Assembly: GCF_004363245.1 (NCBI RefSeq)
Contig: NZ_SNYV01000013.1
Span: 272,939-336,938 of the forward strand
Length of the DNA stretch: 64,000 nucleotides
Reading direction: 5' to 3'
Source: Sphingobacterium yanglingense
Lineage (GTDB): Bacteria; Bacteroidota; Bacteroidia; Sphingobacteriales; Sphingobacteriaceae
Positions 26,286-34,349 of the stretch are shown here, in pieces (the first letter of the stretch is position 1; every line of letters starts with the position of its first letter). Made by a program: the position numbers and the translations under genes. The notes beneath the pieces were generated by a model. The model was given only the letters and a program-made list of their open reading frames with translations, was not told where the DNA came from and ran no database searches.

Positions 26286-27620
26286 ATGAAATTAAAACAT
26301 AGGCTTTCGATTTACTCGGTCTCTATATTCAGTGTGATCACACTGATTATCTCTACGATGATCTACATCTCTTTTTACGCTGTTATGGAGCGGAAAGAAC
26401 GGGAGTCTTTAGAGAGTAAGTCTCTCTTGGCTGCAATCTATTATCTGGAGCAAGATGAGCTTTCTTTTGTCGAGCATGAGAGTATCAAGAGCCAATTATT
26501 AAAAACAATTTCCCGAAAAAATATTATTCTCCTGGATAAGAATAATAAACGTTTTAATGGTGATATGCCTGCCGTTGAGGCAATCGATTCGGCTTTTATG
26601 GATAGGGTCCGAAAGGAACGGATAGCACACTTTGTTACCGCTGATTTCTTTTATAATGGTAGGTTTTACGAGGATAATCAGGGAGATTTTGTCGTAGTCA
26701 CGCGCGAATCGAAGGAGGAGTTTAAGGAACAAATGGGGTCTCTTTTGCAAATTCTATTGATTGTTTCATTGTTGGGTATCATTTCTATTTTTATTGTGTC
26801 GCAGTATTTGGGTACGGTGGCTTATGAACCTATCGTACGTATAATAAATGAAATCAAAAGAAAGGATACTAAGAATTTTAATGAACCCATTGTTTTGAAA
26901 AAGAGCTATTATGAAATAGATGATCTGATATTGACCTACAATCATTTTGTGGATCGGATAGCGAAGACTTTTAATGTACAAAAGAACTTTATTGATTACG
27001 TATCGCATGAGTTGCGAACACCTATCACAGCTCTTTTAGGGACTTTGGAGGTGACCAAAAGCAAAAAACGTACGGTAGAAGAGTACGAAGTGGTGATTTC
27101 TCAACTCAAGCAATATACCACCGATCTGCAGGATACATTGGATAATATGGCCCTGTTGTCCGGAGCGAAAACTTCATTCGAGTTTAGTATGTTGCGTGTC
27201 GATGAGATTATATGGTCGGTCATTGAGAATGCTGTACTCTACCATCAAGCTAAGGTTGAAGTGGAGATGGAAGTGCAAAAAAATGAGCTTCTCAGTTTTG
27301 AAGGTAATGAGAAATTATTGGAATTGGCGATAGGTAATCTGCTTGAGAATGCATTGAAGTATTCTAATAATGATGTGGTAAAGGTTATTATCAAAGAGAA
27401 TAAGGGACGGCTGATGATATTGCTAAAAGATAAAGGCATTGGAATATTACAGGAAGATATCTACAATATCAAACAGAATTTCTTTCGTGGAAAGAATGTA
27501 AAAGGCTATCAAGGGAAGGGAATAGGCCTATCAATGGCTAATGTGATTTTTCAATTGCATCGAATCAATTTGGAAATCGAGAGTGACGGCTCAGGTACCA
27601 CCGTTATACTGACTTTCTAA
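26286..27620 (+). CDS. Sensor histidine kinase of the efflux locus
   Basis: A 444-residue membrane kinase. Two transmembrane helices (about 11-32 and 152-175) bracket a periplasmic sensor of about 120 residues, followed by a HAMP-like linker (176-228). The DHp motif is NFIDYVSHELRTPI with His241. The catalytic ATPase domain has LLENALKYSNN (N box), IKDKGIG-type DKGIGI (G1) and GKGIGLSMANVI (G2). The sensor segment has few Met, His or Cys, so a metal ligand is not obvious. Its stop codon lies inside the operator box for the downstream pump. Confidence 0.93.
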   Translation: MKLKHRLSIYSVSIFSVITLIISTMIYISFYAVMERKERESLESKSLLAAIYYLEQDELSFVEHESIKSQLLKTISRKNIILLDKNNKRFNGDMPAVEAIDSAFMDRVRKERIAHFVTADFFYNGRFYEDNQGDFVVVTRESKEEFKEQMGSLLQILLIVSLLGIISIFIVSQYLGTVAYEPIVRIINEIKRKDTKNFNEPIVLKKSYYEIDDLILTYNHFVDRIAKTFNVQKNFIDYVSHELRTPITALLGTLEVTKSKKRTVEEYEVVISQLKQYTTDLQDTLDNMALLSGAKTSFEFSMLRVDEIIWSVIENAVLYHQAKVEVEMEVQKNELLSFEGNEKLLELAIGNLLENALKYSNNDVVKVIIKENKGRLMILLKDKGIGILQEDIYNIKQNFFRGKNVKGYQGKGIGLSMANVIFQLHRINLEIESDGSGTTVILTF

Positions 27621-27635
27621 TCTACTTCTAATCTA
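27615..27635 (+). promoter_or_regulatory. Tandem operator box upstream of the efflux operon
   Basis: TTCTAATCTA is present twice exactly (27615-27624 and 27626-27635), 11 bp apart, overlapping the kinase stop codon. The shared core TTTCTAAT-N3-CTTCTAAT matches the box at 25524-25544 read from the other strand. It ends 29 bp before a TAATTTTG -7 element, a good place for an activator. Confidence 0.65.
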
Positions 27636-27664
27636 TATCGGACTTCACCTTAATGTACGGCAGG

Positions 27665-27672
27665 TAATTTTG
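27665..27672 (+). promoter_or_regulatory. -7 promoter element of the efflux operon
   Basis: TAATTTTG matches TAnnTTTG and lies 16 bp before the ATG at 27689. It gives the pump its own promoter, separate from that of the two-component genes. Confidence 0.5.
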
Positions 27673-27688
27673 CGGTATAAAACAAAAA

Positions 27689-28945
27689 ATGGTGAGAAAG
27701 ATCTTTTTATTAGTCTCCTTATTTCTAATTAAGGGGACCATCTATGCACAATCTTATTCCCTGTCTGACTTAGAAGCGCTATTTCTTAAAAACAATTATT
27801 TGCTTCTGGCTCAGCGCTATAATGTACAGCGGGTAGATGCGGAGGTGCTTCAGGAGAAAGTGTGGAATAACCCTACATTAAGTATTAGCGAGATAAACCT
27901 GTGGAAAAATACAGGCTATGAAGAACTGCCTCCAATTTTCGGGAATTATGGGAAAGCGCAGCAGGTATCGATAGAACTCGAGCAGTTGATCGAAACAGCA
28001 GGTAAGCGTAAAAAAAGAGTAGCGTTGAAGAATCTGGAAAAGAATGATGCGTTGCTTGAATATGAAGAACTCCTACGCCAGCTTAAAAAGGAACTACGGC
28101 AAGGGTTCTATAAGGTCGAACGGCTAACCGCTGAAGAAATACAGCTCCAAACTGTAATAACGCTATACGAAGAATTACAAAAGCAATATGCCAGTCAGGT
28201 GCAAAAGCAGAATGTATCGCAAGCTGATTTTTATCGGATACAATCGGAGCTAGTCGCTTTGCAGAGAGAGGCGATGGCGCTCGAATCCGACAAGCTGGAA
28301 GCACTTAGTGCTTTGCGTATCCTGACACAGTTGCCTGATCTTAATTCCAAAGATTTGATGTTTGATCGATTAATGACTTTTAAGCTTTCTAGTCTTCCTA
28401 AAGATATGATGACGATGGCATTGGAGCAGAATATAGGACTGAAGCGCCAAGAGAACGCTTCAGAGTCTGCAGAAAAGAAGCTTGTTTTAGAGCGCGCTAT
28501 GCGTAAGCCGGATGTTACAGTGCAGTTGGGATATGATCGCGGAGGGAATATAATGCGTGATTTTGTGGGTTTGGGGGCGCAGATCGACCTGCCAATATTC
28601 AATAGAAATAAAGGCAATATTAAAGCAGCTCAGTTCGAAATTGAACAGGAGAAGTCTGTGGGATTATCTGTACGGACAGAGTTAGAATCTACGCTTATGC
28701 GTCTGCAAAGTCAATTGCATAGTTACGAACGGATGTTACAGCGTTGGGATAAAGAGCGGATTATGGATCAGGAGAAGATGTGGATCAGCTACAATAAACA
28801 CTTGCAGAGCCGTCAGATTACGCTGTTGGAGTTTATCGACTTTACACAGGCCTATAAGGAGGCGCAGCAGTCCCAGGCAGAGCTTCTGGAGGATTATAAG
28901 AGTACCTACGAAGAGTTACAATATATTGTTGGAAAAGATTTTTAG
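27689..28945 (+). CDS. TolC-like outer-membrane efflux protein (CusC/CzcC type)
   Basis: Outer-membrane channel of a tripartite pump, 418 residues. The signal peptide is residues 1-21. The mature protein has the two-fold repeat of OEP proteins, with long amphipathic helices (for example LKKELRQGFYKVERLTAEEIQLQ and ETELESTLMRLQSQLHSYE-like segment). GLGAQIDLPIFNRNKGNIKAA (about 292-312) is the hallmark of CzcC-like proteins. It has no lipobox. It is followed 11 nt later by the adaptor gene and then the RND pump gene. Confidence 0.9.
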   Translation: MVRKIFLLVSLFLIKGTIYAQSYSLSDLEALFLKNNYLLLAQRYNVQRVDAEVLQEKVWNNPTLSISEINLWKNTGYEELPPIFGNYGKAQQVSIELEQLIETAGKRKKRVALKNLEKNDALLEYEELLRQLKKELRQGFYKVERLTAEEIQLQTVITLYEELQKQYASQVQKQNVSQADFYRIQSELVALQREAMALESDKLEALSALRILTQLPDLNSKDLMFDRLMTFKLSSLPKDMMTMALEQNIGLKRQENASESAEKKLVLERAMRKPDVTVQLGYDRGGNIMRDFVGLGAQIDLPIFNRNKGNIKAAQFEIEQEKSVGLSVRTELESTLMRLQSQLHSYERMLQRWDKERIMDQEKMWISYNKHLQSRQITLLEFIDFTQAYKEAQQSQAELLEDYKSTYEELQYIVGKDF

Positions 28946-28956
28946 AATATTTACAG

Positions 28957-30057
28957 ATGAAGCATAGTTACTTAGTATTGGCACAGATAGTTGGATTATT
29001 ACTGTTCGTAGGGTGCAAGCAGACTCCCACATCCAACGAAGATGGAGTTGCAAAGCAGGATACCTTCTGCCTGAATGATATGTTAAAGAAGAAGACAAGT
29101 ATAGTCGCTGTCGAAGAGCGTCCGATAATGGAACAGTTGACACTGTCGGGCAAAATCGAATATAATGAGAATGATCTAGTGGCTTTCCGGAGTTTACTGG
29201 AAGGTAGTGTAGAGCAGGTACAATTTGAGCTTGGAGATTATGTCCGTAAAGGACAGGTACTGGCTACGATCCGTTCGGCAGAGATCCAAGGACTGTATCA
29301 AGAGAAACGAAATCAGGAGAATCAGATCCAACTGTTGAAAAACCAGATTCAGACAAAAAAGGAAATGCTTCAAGATGGTTTGTTTTCTGCTCCGGAGTTA
29401 TTACAGATGGAACATGAACTTGAACATGCACGGATTGAACTGGACCGTATCGTTCAGTCGTTGGCATTGTATAGAGCTGTTGGTTCGAATTCCTTTCAGG
29501 TACTGGCTCCCAAAGATGGTTATATCATCCAGAAATCTATAAGCGCAGGCCAAAACATTGTGTCGGATAGTGATCCTTTGTTCTCGATATCTAACCTGAA
29601 GGAAGTGTGGGTGATGGTGAATATCTATGCAACTAATCTGCGGTATGTACAGGTCGGTGATCAGGTTAAGGTGAGGACTATTGCTTATCCAGATCAGGTG
29701 TATCCAGGCAAGATTGATAAGATATATAACGTATTTGACGATAACGAGCATGTGCTCAAAGCACGGGTGGTTTTGTCTAATCCGACGCTACGCCTAATGC
29801 CGGGATTGAGTGCAGATATCATTATCGATAAAAATAATAGCCAAGGGACAGCACTTGCTATTCCTAATAATGCAGTGGTATTTCACAGTAATCACGAGCA
29901 TATTGTCGTTTATAAAGACGATTGTCACCTTCGGACTCTTCCGGTTACGAAAGTTGGGAGTAATGAAGAGTATACATTCATAGCGGAGAAATTGCAGCCC
30001 GGAGAGCAGGTGGTCGGTTCAAACGCATTGTTGATTTATGAAGAGTTAAACAAATAG
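28957..30057 (+). CDS. RND efflux periplasmic adaptor lipoprotein (CusB/CzcB type)
   Basis: Membrane-fusion protein linking the inner-membrane pump to the channel, 366 residues. The N-terminus ends in a lipobox (LLLFVGCKQ, Cys near 20). A barrel-sandwich/lipoyl half-motif is seen in LEGSVEQVQFELGDYVRKGQVLATIRSAEIQG (about 81-113), with the second half at QVLAPKDGYIIQKSISAGQNI (about 182-202). A coiled-coil hairpin lies between them. SNLKEVWVMVNIYATNLRYVQVGDQVKVR (about 210-238) is typical of heavy-metal adaptors. The N-terminal region is not rich in Met, so Cu/Ag specificity is not indicated. Confidence 0.92.
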   Translation: MKHSYLVLAQIVGLLLFVGCKQTPTSNEDGVAKQDTFCLNDMLKKKTSIVAVEERPIMEQLTLSGKIEYNENDLVAFRSLLEGSVEQVQFELGDYVRKGQVLATIRSAEIQGLYQEKRNQENQIQLLKNQIQTKKEMLQDGLFSAPELLQMEHELEHARIELDRIVQSLALYRAVGSNSFQVLAPKDGYIIQKSISAGQNIVSDSDPLFSISNLKEVWVMVNIYATNLRYVQVGDQVKVRTIAYPDQVYPGKIDKIYNVFDDNEHVLKARVVLSNPTLRLMPGLSADIIIDKNNSQGTALAIPNNAVVFHSNHEHIVVYKDDCHLRTLPVTKVGSNEEYTFIAEKLQPGEQVVGSNALLIYEELNK

Positions 30058-30063
30058 GGAAAG

Positions 30064-33000
30064 ATGAAGAGATTAGTACAGCGCTTAGTTACATTTTCTT
30101 TGCATAATACGACATTTGTGTTGTTTGCGACGTTGGCTTTGTTGTTTGCAGGAGTCTATGCACTCCGGCATACCGCTATCGAGGCCTTCCCAGATGTGAC
30201 CAATACACGCGCACGTATCATAACACAATGGCCCGGTCGAAGTGCAGAGGAAATGGAAAAACTAGTCACCTTACCTATTTCCAAAGAAGTGAATAGTATA
30301 CCCCACAAATCGAATGTGCGGTCTATATCATTATTTGGTCTATCGGTCGTGACGGTTCAGTTTGAAGATGGAGTAGATGATTTTTATGCACAGCAATATG
30401 TGGCTAACAAACTCAATGGGGTAAATTTACCCGAAGGGGCAGAAGCTGAAATCGAACCACCATCCGGTGCTACAGGCGAAATTTTTAGATATATCATTCG
30501 CTCGGACAAACCTATCCGCGATATTACAGCGATACAGGATTGGGTTATTGAAAGAGAGTTACTAGGGGTGCCTGGAGTAGCCGATGTGGTCAGTTTTGGT
30601 GGTGAGGAGAAAATATACGAGATCAAAATCAATCCAACTGAATTAAAGAACTTTGACCTCACGCCACTGGACGTATATGAGGCCGTATCGAGGTCGAATA
30701 TTAACGTAGGGGGAGATGTAATTGAGCAGGGGGACCAAGCGTATGTGGTGAGGGGAGTTGGTCTATTAGATAAAATCGAAGACATCGGCAATATTACGGT
30801 CAAGCTGAACGGTACAGTACCCGTATTGATCAAAAATGTAGCAGAAGTAGTGGTGTCGAGCAAACCGCGTTTAGGACAAGTCAGTTTTAACGAACATGAA
30901 GATGTGGTGCAGGGGATTGTGGTGATGTTACGTGGCGAAAACCCATCGGAGGTGATCGCCAGTTTGAAAGACAAAATAGAAGAATTGAACGATAGGGTAC
31001 TACCGGAAGGGGTGAAAATGGAGACGGTCATCGATCGGACGAAGCTGGTAGACAATACCGTCCGGACAGTGTCGGGCAATCTTATTGAAGGGATATTGTT
31101 GGTCTCTCTTATTGTATTTATATTTTTATACAATTGGAAGTCAACTTTTATTGTTGCTTCTGTGATTCCGCTATCTTTTCTATTTGCCATTATTGCATTA
31201 AAGATACAGGGACTCCCAGCGAATTTGATTTCAATGGGTTCATTGGATTTTGGATTATTGCTGGAAGGAACTTTGGTAATTGTTGAAACTGTTTTTGTAG
31301 CATTGGCCACCTTATCCCATCGTGTAGGACCTGAGCGTTTTGCGAAGATGAGTAAACTGGGGCTTATCAAAAAGAGTACAGGCAGTGTCGCTACTTACAT
31401 ATTTTTTGCGTTGAGTATCCTGATTGTAGCATTGCTCCCAATCTTCTCTTTTCAGAAGGTAGAGGGCAAGATGTTCTCCCCTTTGGCATTTACACTGGGC
31501 TATGCGCTTTTAGGTTCGTTGATATTGAGTTTGACTTATGTGCCAGCGATGTGTAAGTTGTTGTTTACAAAAGGGGTAGAGGAAAAGGAAAACTTCATTA
31601 CACGATTTTTTCAGCGTAGTATTTATGGACTGTATGATACGGCATTTCGCTACAAGAAGATGACGATTGGACTCTTTGTAGCGCTACTGGCCCTGTGTGC
31701 TGTTCAGTTTTCACACTATGGTTCAGAATTCTTACCTAAGCTTAATGAAGGTGCGATCTATATCCGGGCGACATTGCCTAATAGTGTGAATCTAAAAGAA
31801 TCGACCAAGCTCACGAAGGAGATGAAAGAATTGATGATGCAAGGCTCTGAAGAAATCGAGTTTATACTGACACAGACGGGGCGCCCAAATGATGGTACAG
31901 ATCCGACCGGATTTTTCAATATTGAGTTTAATGTGCAGCTAAAGGATACCAAGGATTGGAAAAGAAGCGTCTCCAAAGAAGATATCATTCAAGAGCTACG
32001 CGATAAATTGGCGCACTATCCAGGTGTTAGTTTTGGATTCAGCCAGCCTATACAGGATAATGTGGAAGAGTATGTCGCGGGAGTGAAAAGTTCGCTGGTG
32101 ATTAAAATATTTGGTACCGATTTGTATGATCTTGAAAATTACGCCGATCAGGTCGCTTCTTCTATCGCAAAAGTGGAGGGAATAACGGATATTAATGTAT
32201 ATAAAAATATTGGATTGCCGGAATTGCGTATACAGCTGCACGACGCTAAGATGGCGAGATACGGCGTGTTTACTTCAGATGTACAGGCGGTTATTGCGAT
32301 GACAATAGGAGGACAGGCAGCAACAAAATTCTATGAAGATGATCGTCAATTTGACGTGATGGTGCGTTTTGAAGAAGGATATCGTGACACTAAGGAGAAA
32401 ATTGGAAATATCTTAATACCAACAAGTAATGGACAGAATATCCCATTGCAGGAAATCGCAACTATAGGTTATCAAACAGGCCCTGCATTTATCTACCGGG
32501 AAGGGAATAGTCGTTATATCGGCGTTGGCTTCAGTATTGATGGCCGGGATTTGGGAAGTACTATAGAAGAGGCTAGAAAGGTGGTGGATAAAGAGGTCAA
32601 GTTGCCGAAAGGCCATCACATGGAGTGGGCCGGTGAGTTCGAAAGTAAAGAGCGCGCTGCCAAACAGTTGGCCATGGTTGTCCCGATATCATTGGTGCTG
32701 ATCCTGCTATTGCTGTATTCTAACTTTGGTAATTTTAAAGATACAGCTATTTCTTCATTGACTCTTGCTTTTGCGTTTATCGGTGGATTTATATCATTGT
32801 GGGCGACAGGGACAGTTTTTGGAATATCAGCAGGTATAGGTTTTATCATTCTCTTTGGCGTAGCAACAATTGACGGGATTGTGCTGATAGGGGTGATCCG
32901 GGATAATATGCGACACAAAATGAAATTGAGGGAAGCTATAGACAGTGGAGTGCGAAGCCGTATACGTCCTGTGGTAATGATTGCCTTGATGGGGTCTATG

Positions 33001-33159
33001 GGGTTACTCCCAGCAGCGATGTCTACTGGAATGGGATCTGAAATTCAAAAGCCACTGGCTATTATGATTGTTGGAGGATTATTAATCTGTCTTATTTTGT
33101 CTTTTACGGTAATCCCAGTGGTGTTTTATTGGGTATATGCAAAAGGCCAAAAGAAGTAA
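30064..33159 (+). CDS. CusA/CzcA-family RND efflux pump
   Basis: A 1031-residue inner-membrane proton-driven pump with twelve expected transmembrane helices and two large periplasmic loops. The heavy-metal RND signatures are present: AIEAFPDVTNTRARIITQWPG-like start (37-56), IPHKSNVRSISLFGLSVVTVQF (79-100) and ATIDGIVLIGVIRDNM (near 940). The TM4 proton-relay motif reads SLDFGLLLEGTLVIVE. The first Asp and the last Glu are kept, but the middle Asp of CzcA (Asp408) is replaced by Glu. The exported ion cannot be decided from sequence. The gene follows the adaptor by 6 nt. Confidence 0.93.
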   Translation: MKRLVQRLVTFSLHNTTFVLFATLALLFAGVYALRHTAIEAFPDVTNTRARIITQWPGRSAEEMEKLVTLPISKEVNSIPHKSNVRSISLFGLSVVTVQFEDGVDDFYAQQYVANKLNGVNLPEGAEAEIEPPSGATGEIFRYIIRSDKPIRDITAIQDWVIERELLGVPGVADVVSFGGEEKIYEIKINPTELKNFDLTPLDVYEAVSRSNINVGGDVIEQGDQAYVVRGVGLLDKIEDIGNITVKLNGTVPVLIKNVAEVVVSSKPRLGQVSFNEHEDVVQGIVVMLRGENPSEVIASLKDKIEELNDRVLPEGVKMETVIDRTKLVDNTVRTVSGNLIEGILLVSLIVFIFLYNWKSTFIVASVIPLSFLFAIIALKIQGLPANLISMGSLDFGLLLEGTLVIVETVFVALATLSHRVGPERFAKMSKLGLIKKSTGSVATYIFFALSILIVALLPIFSFQKVEGKMFSPLAFTLGYALLGSLILSLTYVPAMCKLLFTKGVEEKENFITRFFQRSIYGLYDTAFRYKKMTIGLFVALLALCAVQFSHYGSEFLPKLNEGAIYIRATLPNSVNLKESTKLTKEMKELMMQGSEEIEFILTQTGRPNDGTDPTGFFNIEFNVQLKDTKDWKRSVSKEDIIQELRDKLAHYPGVSFGFSQPIQDNVEEYVAGVKSSLVIKIFGTDLYDLENYADQVASSIAKVEGITDINVYKNIGLPELRIQLHDAKMARYGVFTSDVQAVIAMTIGGQAATKFYEDDRQFDVMVRFEEGYRDTKEKIGNILIPTSNGQNIPLQEIATIGYQTGPAFIYREGNSRYIGVGFSIDGRDLGSTIEEARKVVDKEVKLPKGHHMEWAGEFESKERAAKQLAMVVPISLVLILLLLYSNFGNFKDTAISSLTLAFAFIGGFISLWATGTVFGISAGIGFIILFGVATIDGIVLIGVIRDNMRHKMKLREAIDSGVRSRIRPVVMIALMGSMGLLPAAMSTGMGSEIQKPLAIMIVGGLLICLILSFTVIPVVFYWVYAKGQKK

Positions 33160-33175
33160 AATATAAGGAACAGGG

Positions 33176-33204
33176 CTTGGAATATAGATAATTGCTTATT
33201 TTTG
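33176..33204 (+). promoter_or_regulatory. Probable promoter of the small membrane-protein gene
   Basis: CTTG (33176-33179) and TATTTTTG (33197-33204) are 17 bp apart. The ATG at 33209 lies only 4 bp past the -7 element, so a transcript from it would start at or near the start codon. Confidence 0.5.
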
Positions 33205-33208
33205 CGGT

Positions 33209-33736
33209 ATGAGCAAAAATAAACAGAACAAGGAACAAAAGGAAGTGCCACAGCGGCCAGTAGATAAGTACTTTAAGGATATGGACGATATATTCGTAAA
33301 TGGTAGTAAAGTGCTGTATGCTTTCTTTTTGTTCCTTGCTTTTTTTGGATTAATGGGGCTTATATGGATGATTCCTTTTCCTCAATTTGATTTTTTGATT
33401 CGCATGAACGCGCATACGTTCTTGAACTGGGGTTCTCTGTTTATTGCTATTGTAGTATACAGTTATCTTAAACTCGCTCCAACACTTTCCTATGCGATGT
33501 TATTCTGTATAGGGATTATGAGTTTTTTTATTGTGCAGCTTGAGTATGTAGAACGGGATGGTGGGCCATCTGTGGTACTGGTATGTTCCAGTATCGCCCT
33601 GGTTTCCTTGTCGATTTTATTTTTACTGATTAGAAAGGAAGGAAATCTAGGGCTTAAACACTTCGTTAAACTGTTGGGGATCGGGCCGATATGGTTATGG
33701 TCTAAGGTATTCGATCAATTTAAATTGAAATATTAA
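33209..33736 (+). CDS. Four-helix membrane protein of unknown function
   Basis: A 175-residue inner-membrane protein. A charged cytoplasmic N-terminus (1-30, KNKQNKEQKEVPQRPVDKY) is followed by four hydrophobic segments (about 36-56, 66-86, 90-110 and 120-142). I do not recognise the family. Its stop codon is 1 nt before the start codon of the next gene, so the two are translated together and probably act together. A promoter at 33176-33204 indicates that it is not simply part of the pump operon. If the true start is codon 25 (MDDIFVNGSK), the charged tail would be lost. Confidence 0.75.
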   Translation: MSKNKQNKEQKEVPQRPVDKYFKDMDDIFVNGSKVLYAFFLFLAFFGLMGLIWMIPFPQFDFLIRMNAHTFLNWGSLFIAIVVYSYLKLAPTLSYAMLFCIGIMSFFIVQLEYVERDGGPSVVLVCSSIALVSLSILFLLIRKEGNLGLKHFVKLLGIGPIWLWSKVFDQFKLKY

Positions 33737-33737
33737 T

Positions 33738-34331
33738 ATGAGTACTTTTAACTATCCTCTGCATTTTCAATTTAAGATTGGAACTATAGCGAATGACTTT
33801 ATTGCAAAGGATGAATCCGGTCAGACAATCTGCTATGTCCGTGAAAAAATTTTTGCTTGGCGCGATCAGGTTAAAATCTATAGTGATGAATCGAAAGCCA
33901 ATCTTCTATATGAATTGATATCGGATAAGCTGATTGATTTTCAGCAGACATTTACGATTAAAGATCATTCGGGAAGGATAGTCGGTAAAGTGCGAAGAAA
34001 GACGCTGCGGTCGCTATGGCGGTCGACTTTCCGATTGATAAACAATGAGGATAATCACGATCACACGATACAGGAGAAAAATCCTTGGACCAAGTTTATG
34101 GATGGTCTGTTTGGAGAGATTCCTTTGATCGGTATCTTATCTGGATATTTCTTTAATCCAGCTTATTTATTGTCCAATAACGATGGACGGGTATTATTCG
34201 AAATTAAGAAAGAACCTTCTTTTTTTGGACGGAGGTTTACGGTGCATAAACTGACATCAGATAATGTGGATGAGGAACGCTTCGTGATAAGTCTGATGTT
34301 GATGGTATTAATAGAAAGAAGCAATGGTTAA
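33738..34331 (+). CDS. Tubby/LURP-one-like protein
   Basis: A 197-residue soluble protein. The pattern of short beta strands with DESGQTICYVREKIFAWRDQVKIYSD (25-50) and FTIKDHSGRIVGKVRRKTLRSLWRSTFRL (75-103) looks like the LURP-one/scramblase fold, in which repeated strands carry an (F)xI.D..G...G.V..k pattern. A hydrophobic segment at about 128-148 may insert into the membrane. Function is unknown. It is translationally coupled to the four-helix membrane protein. Its last codons and stop lie in a 40-bp perfect palindrome. Confidence 0.6.
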   Translation: MSTFNYPLHFQFKIGTIANDFIAKDESGQTICYVREKIFAWRDQVKIYSDESKANLLYELISDKLIDFQQTFTIKDHSGRIVGKVRRKTLRSLWRSTFRLINNEDNHDHTIQEKNPWTKFMDGLFGEIPLIGILSGYFFNPAYLLSNNDGRVLFEIKKEPSFFGRRFTVHKLTSDNVDEERFVISLMLMVLIERSNG

Positions 34332-34349
34332 CCATTGCTTCTTTCTATT
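34310..34349. terminator. 40-bp perfect palindrome, bidirectional terminator
   Basis: Positions 34310-34329 are the exact reverse complement of 34330-34349 (20-bp arms, no loop base left over at the centre GGTTAACC). It covers the final codons and stop of the LURP-one-like gene and touches the tyrA stop. A/T-rich arms on either side of a GC-containing core fit terminators for both genes. Confidence 0.85.

Noticed and set aside
30384..31370. 328-codon antisense frame within the RND pump gene
   Set aside because: Rich in Ser/Thr/Pro as expected of the mirror of a hydrophobic gene; no family motifs; the pump gene is complete.
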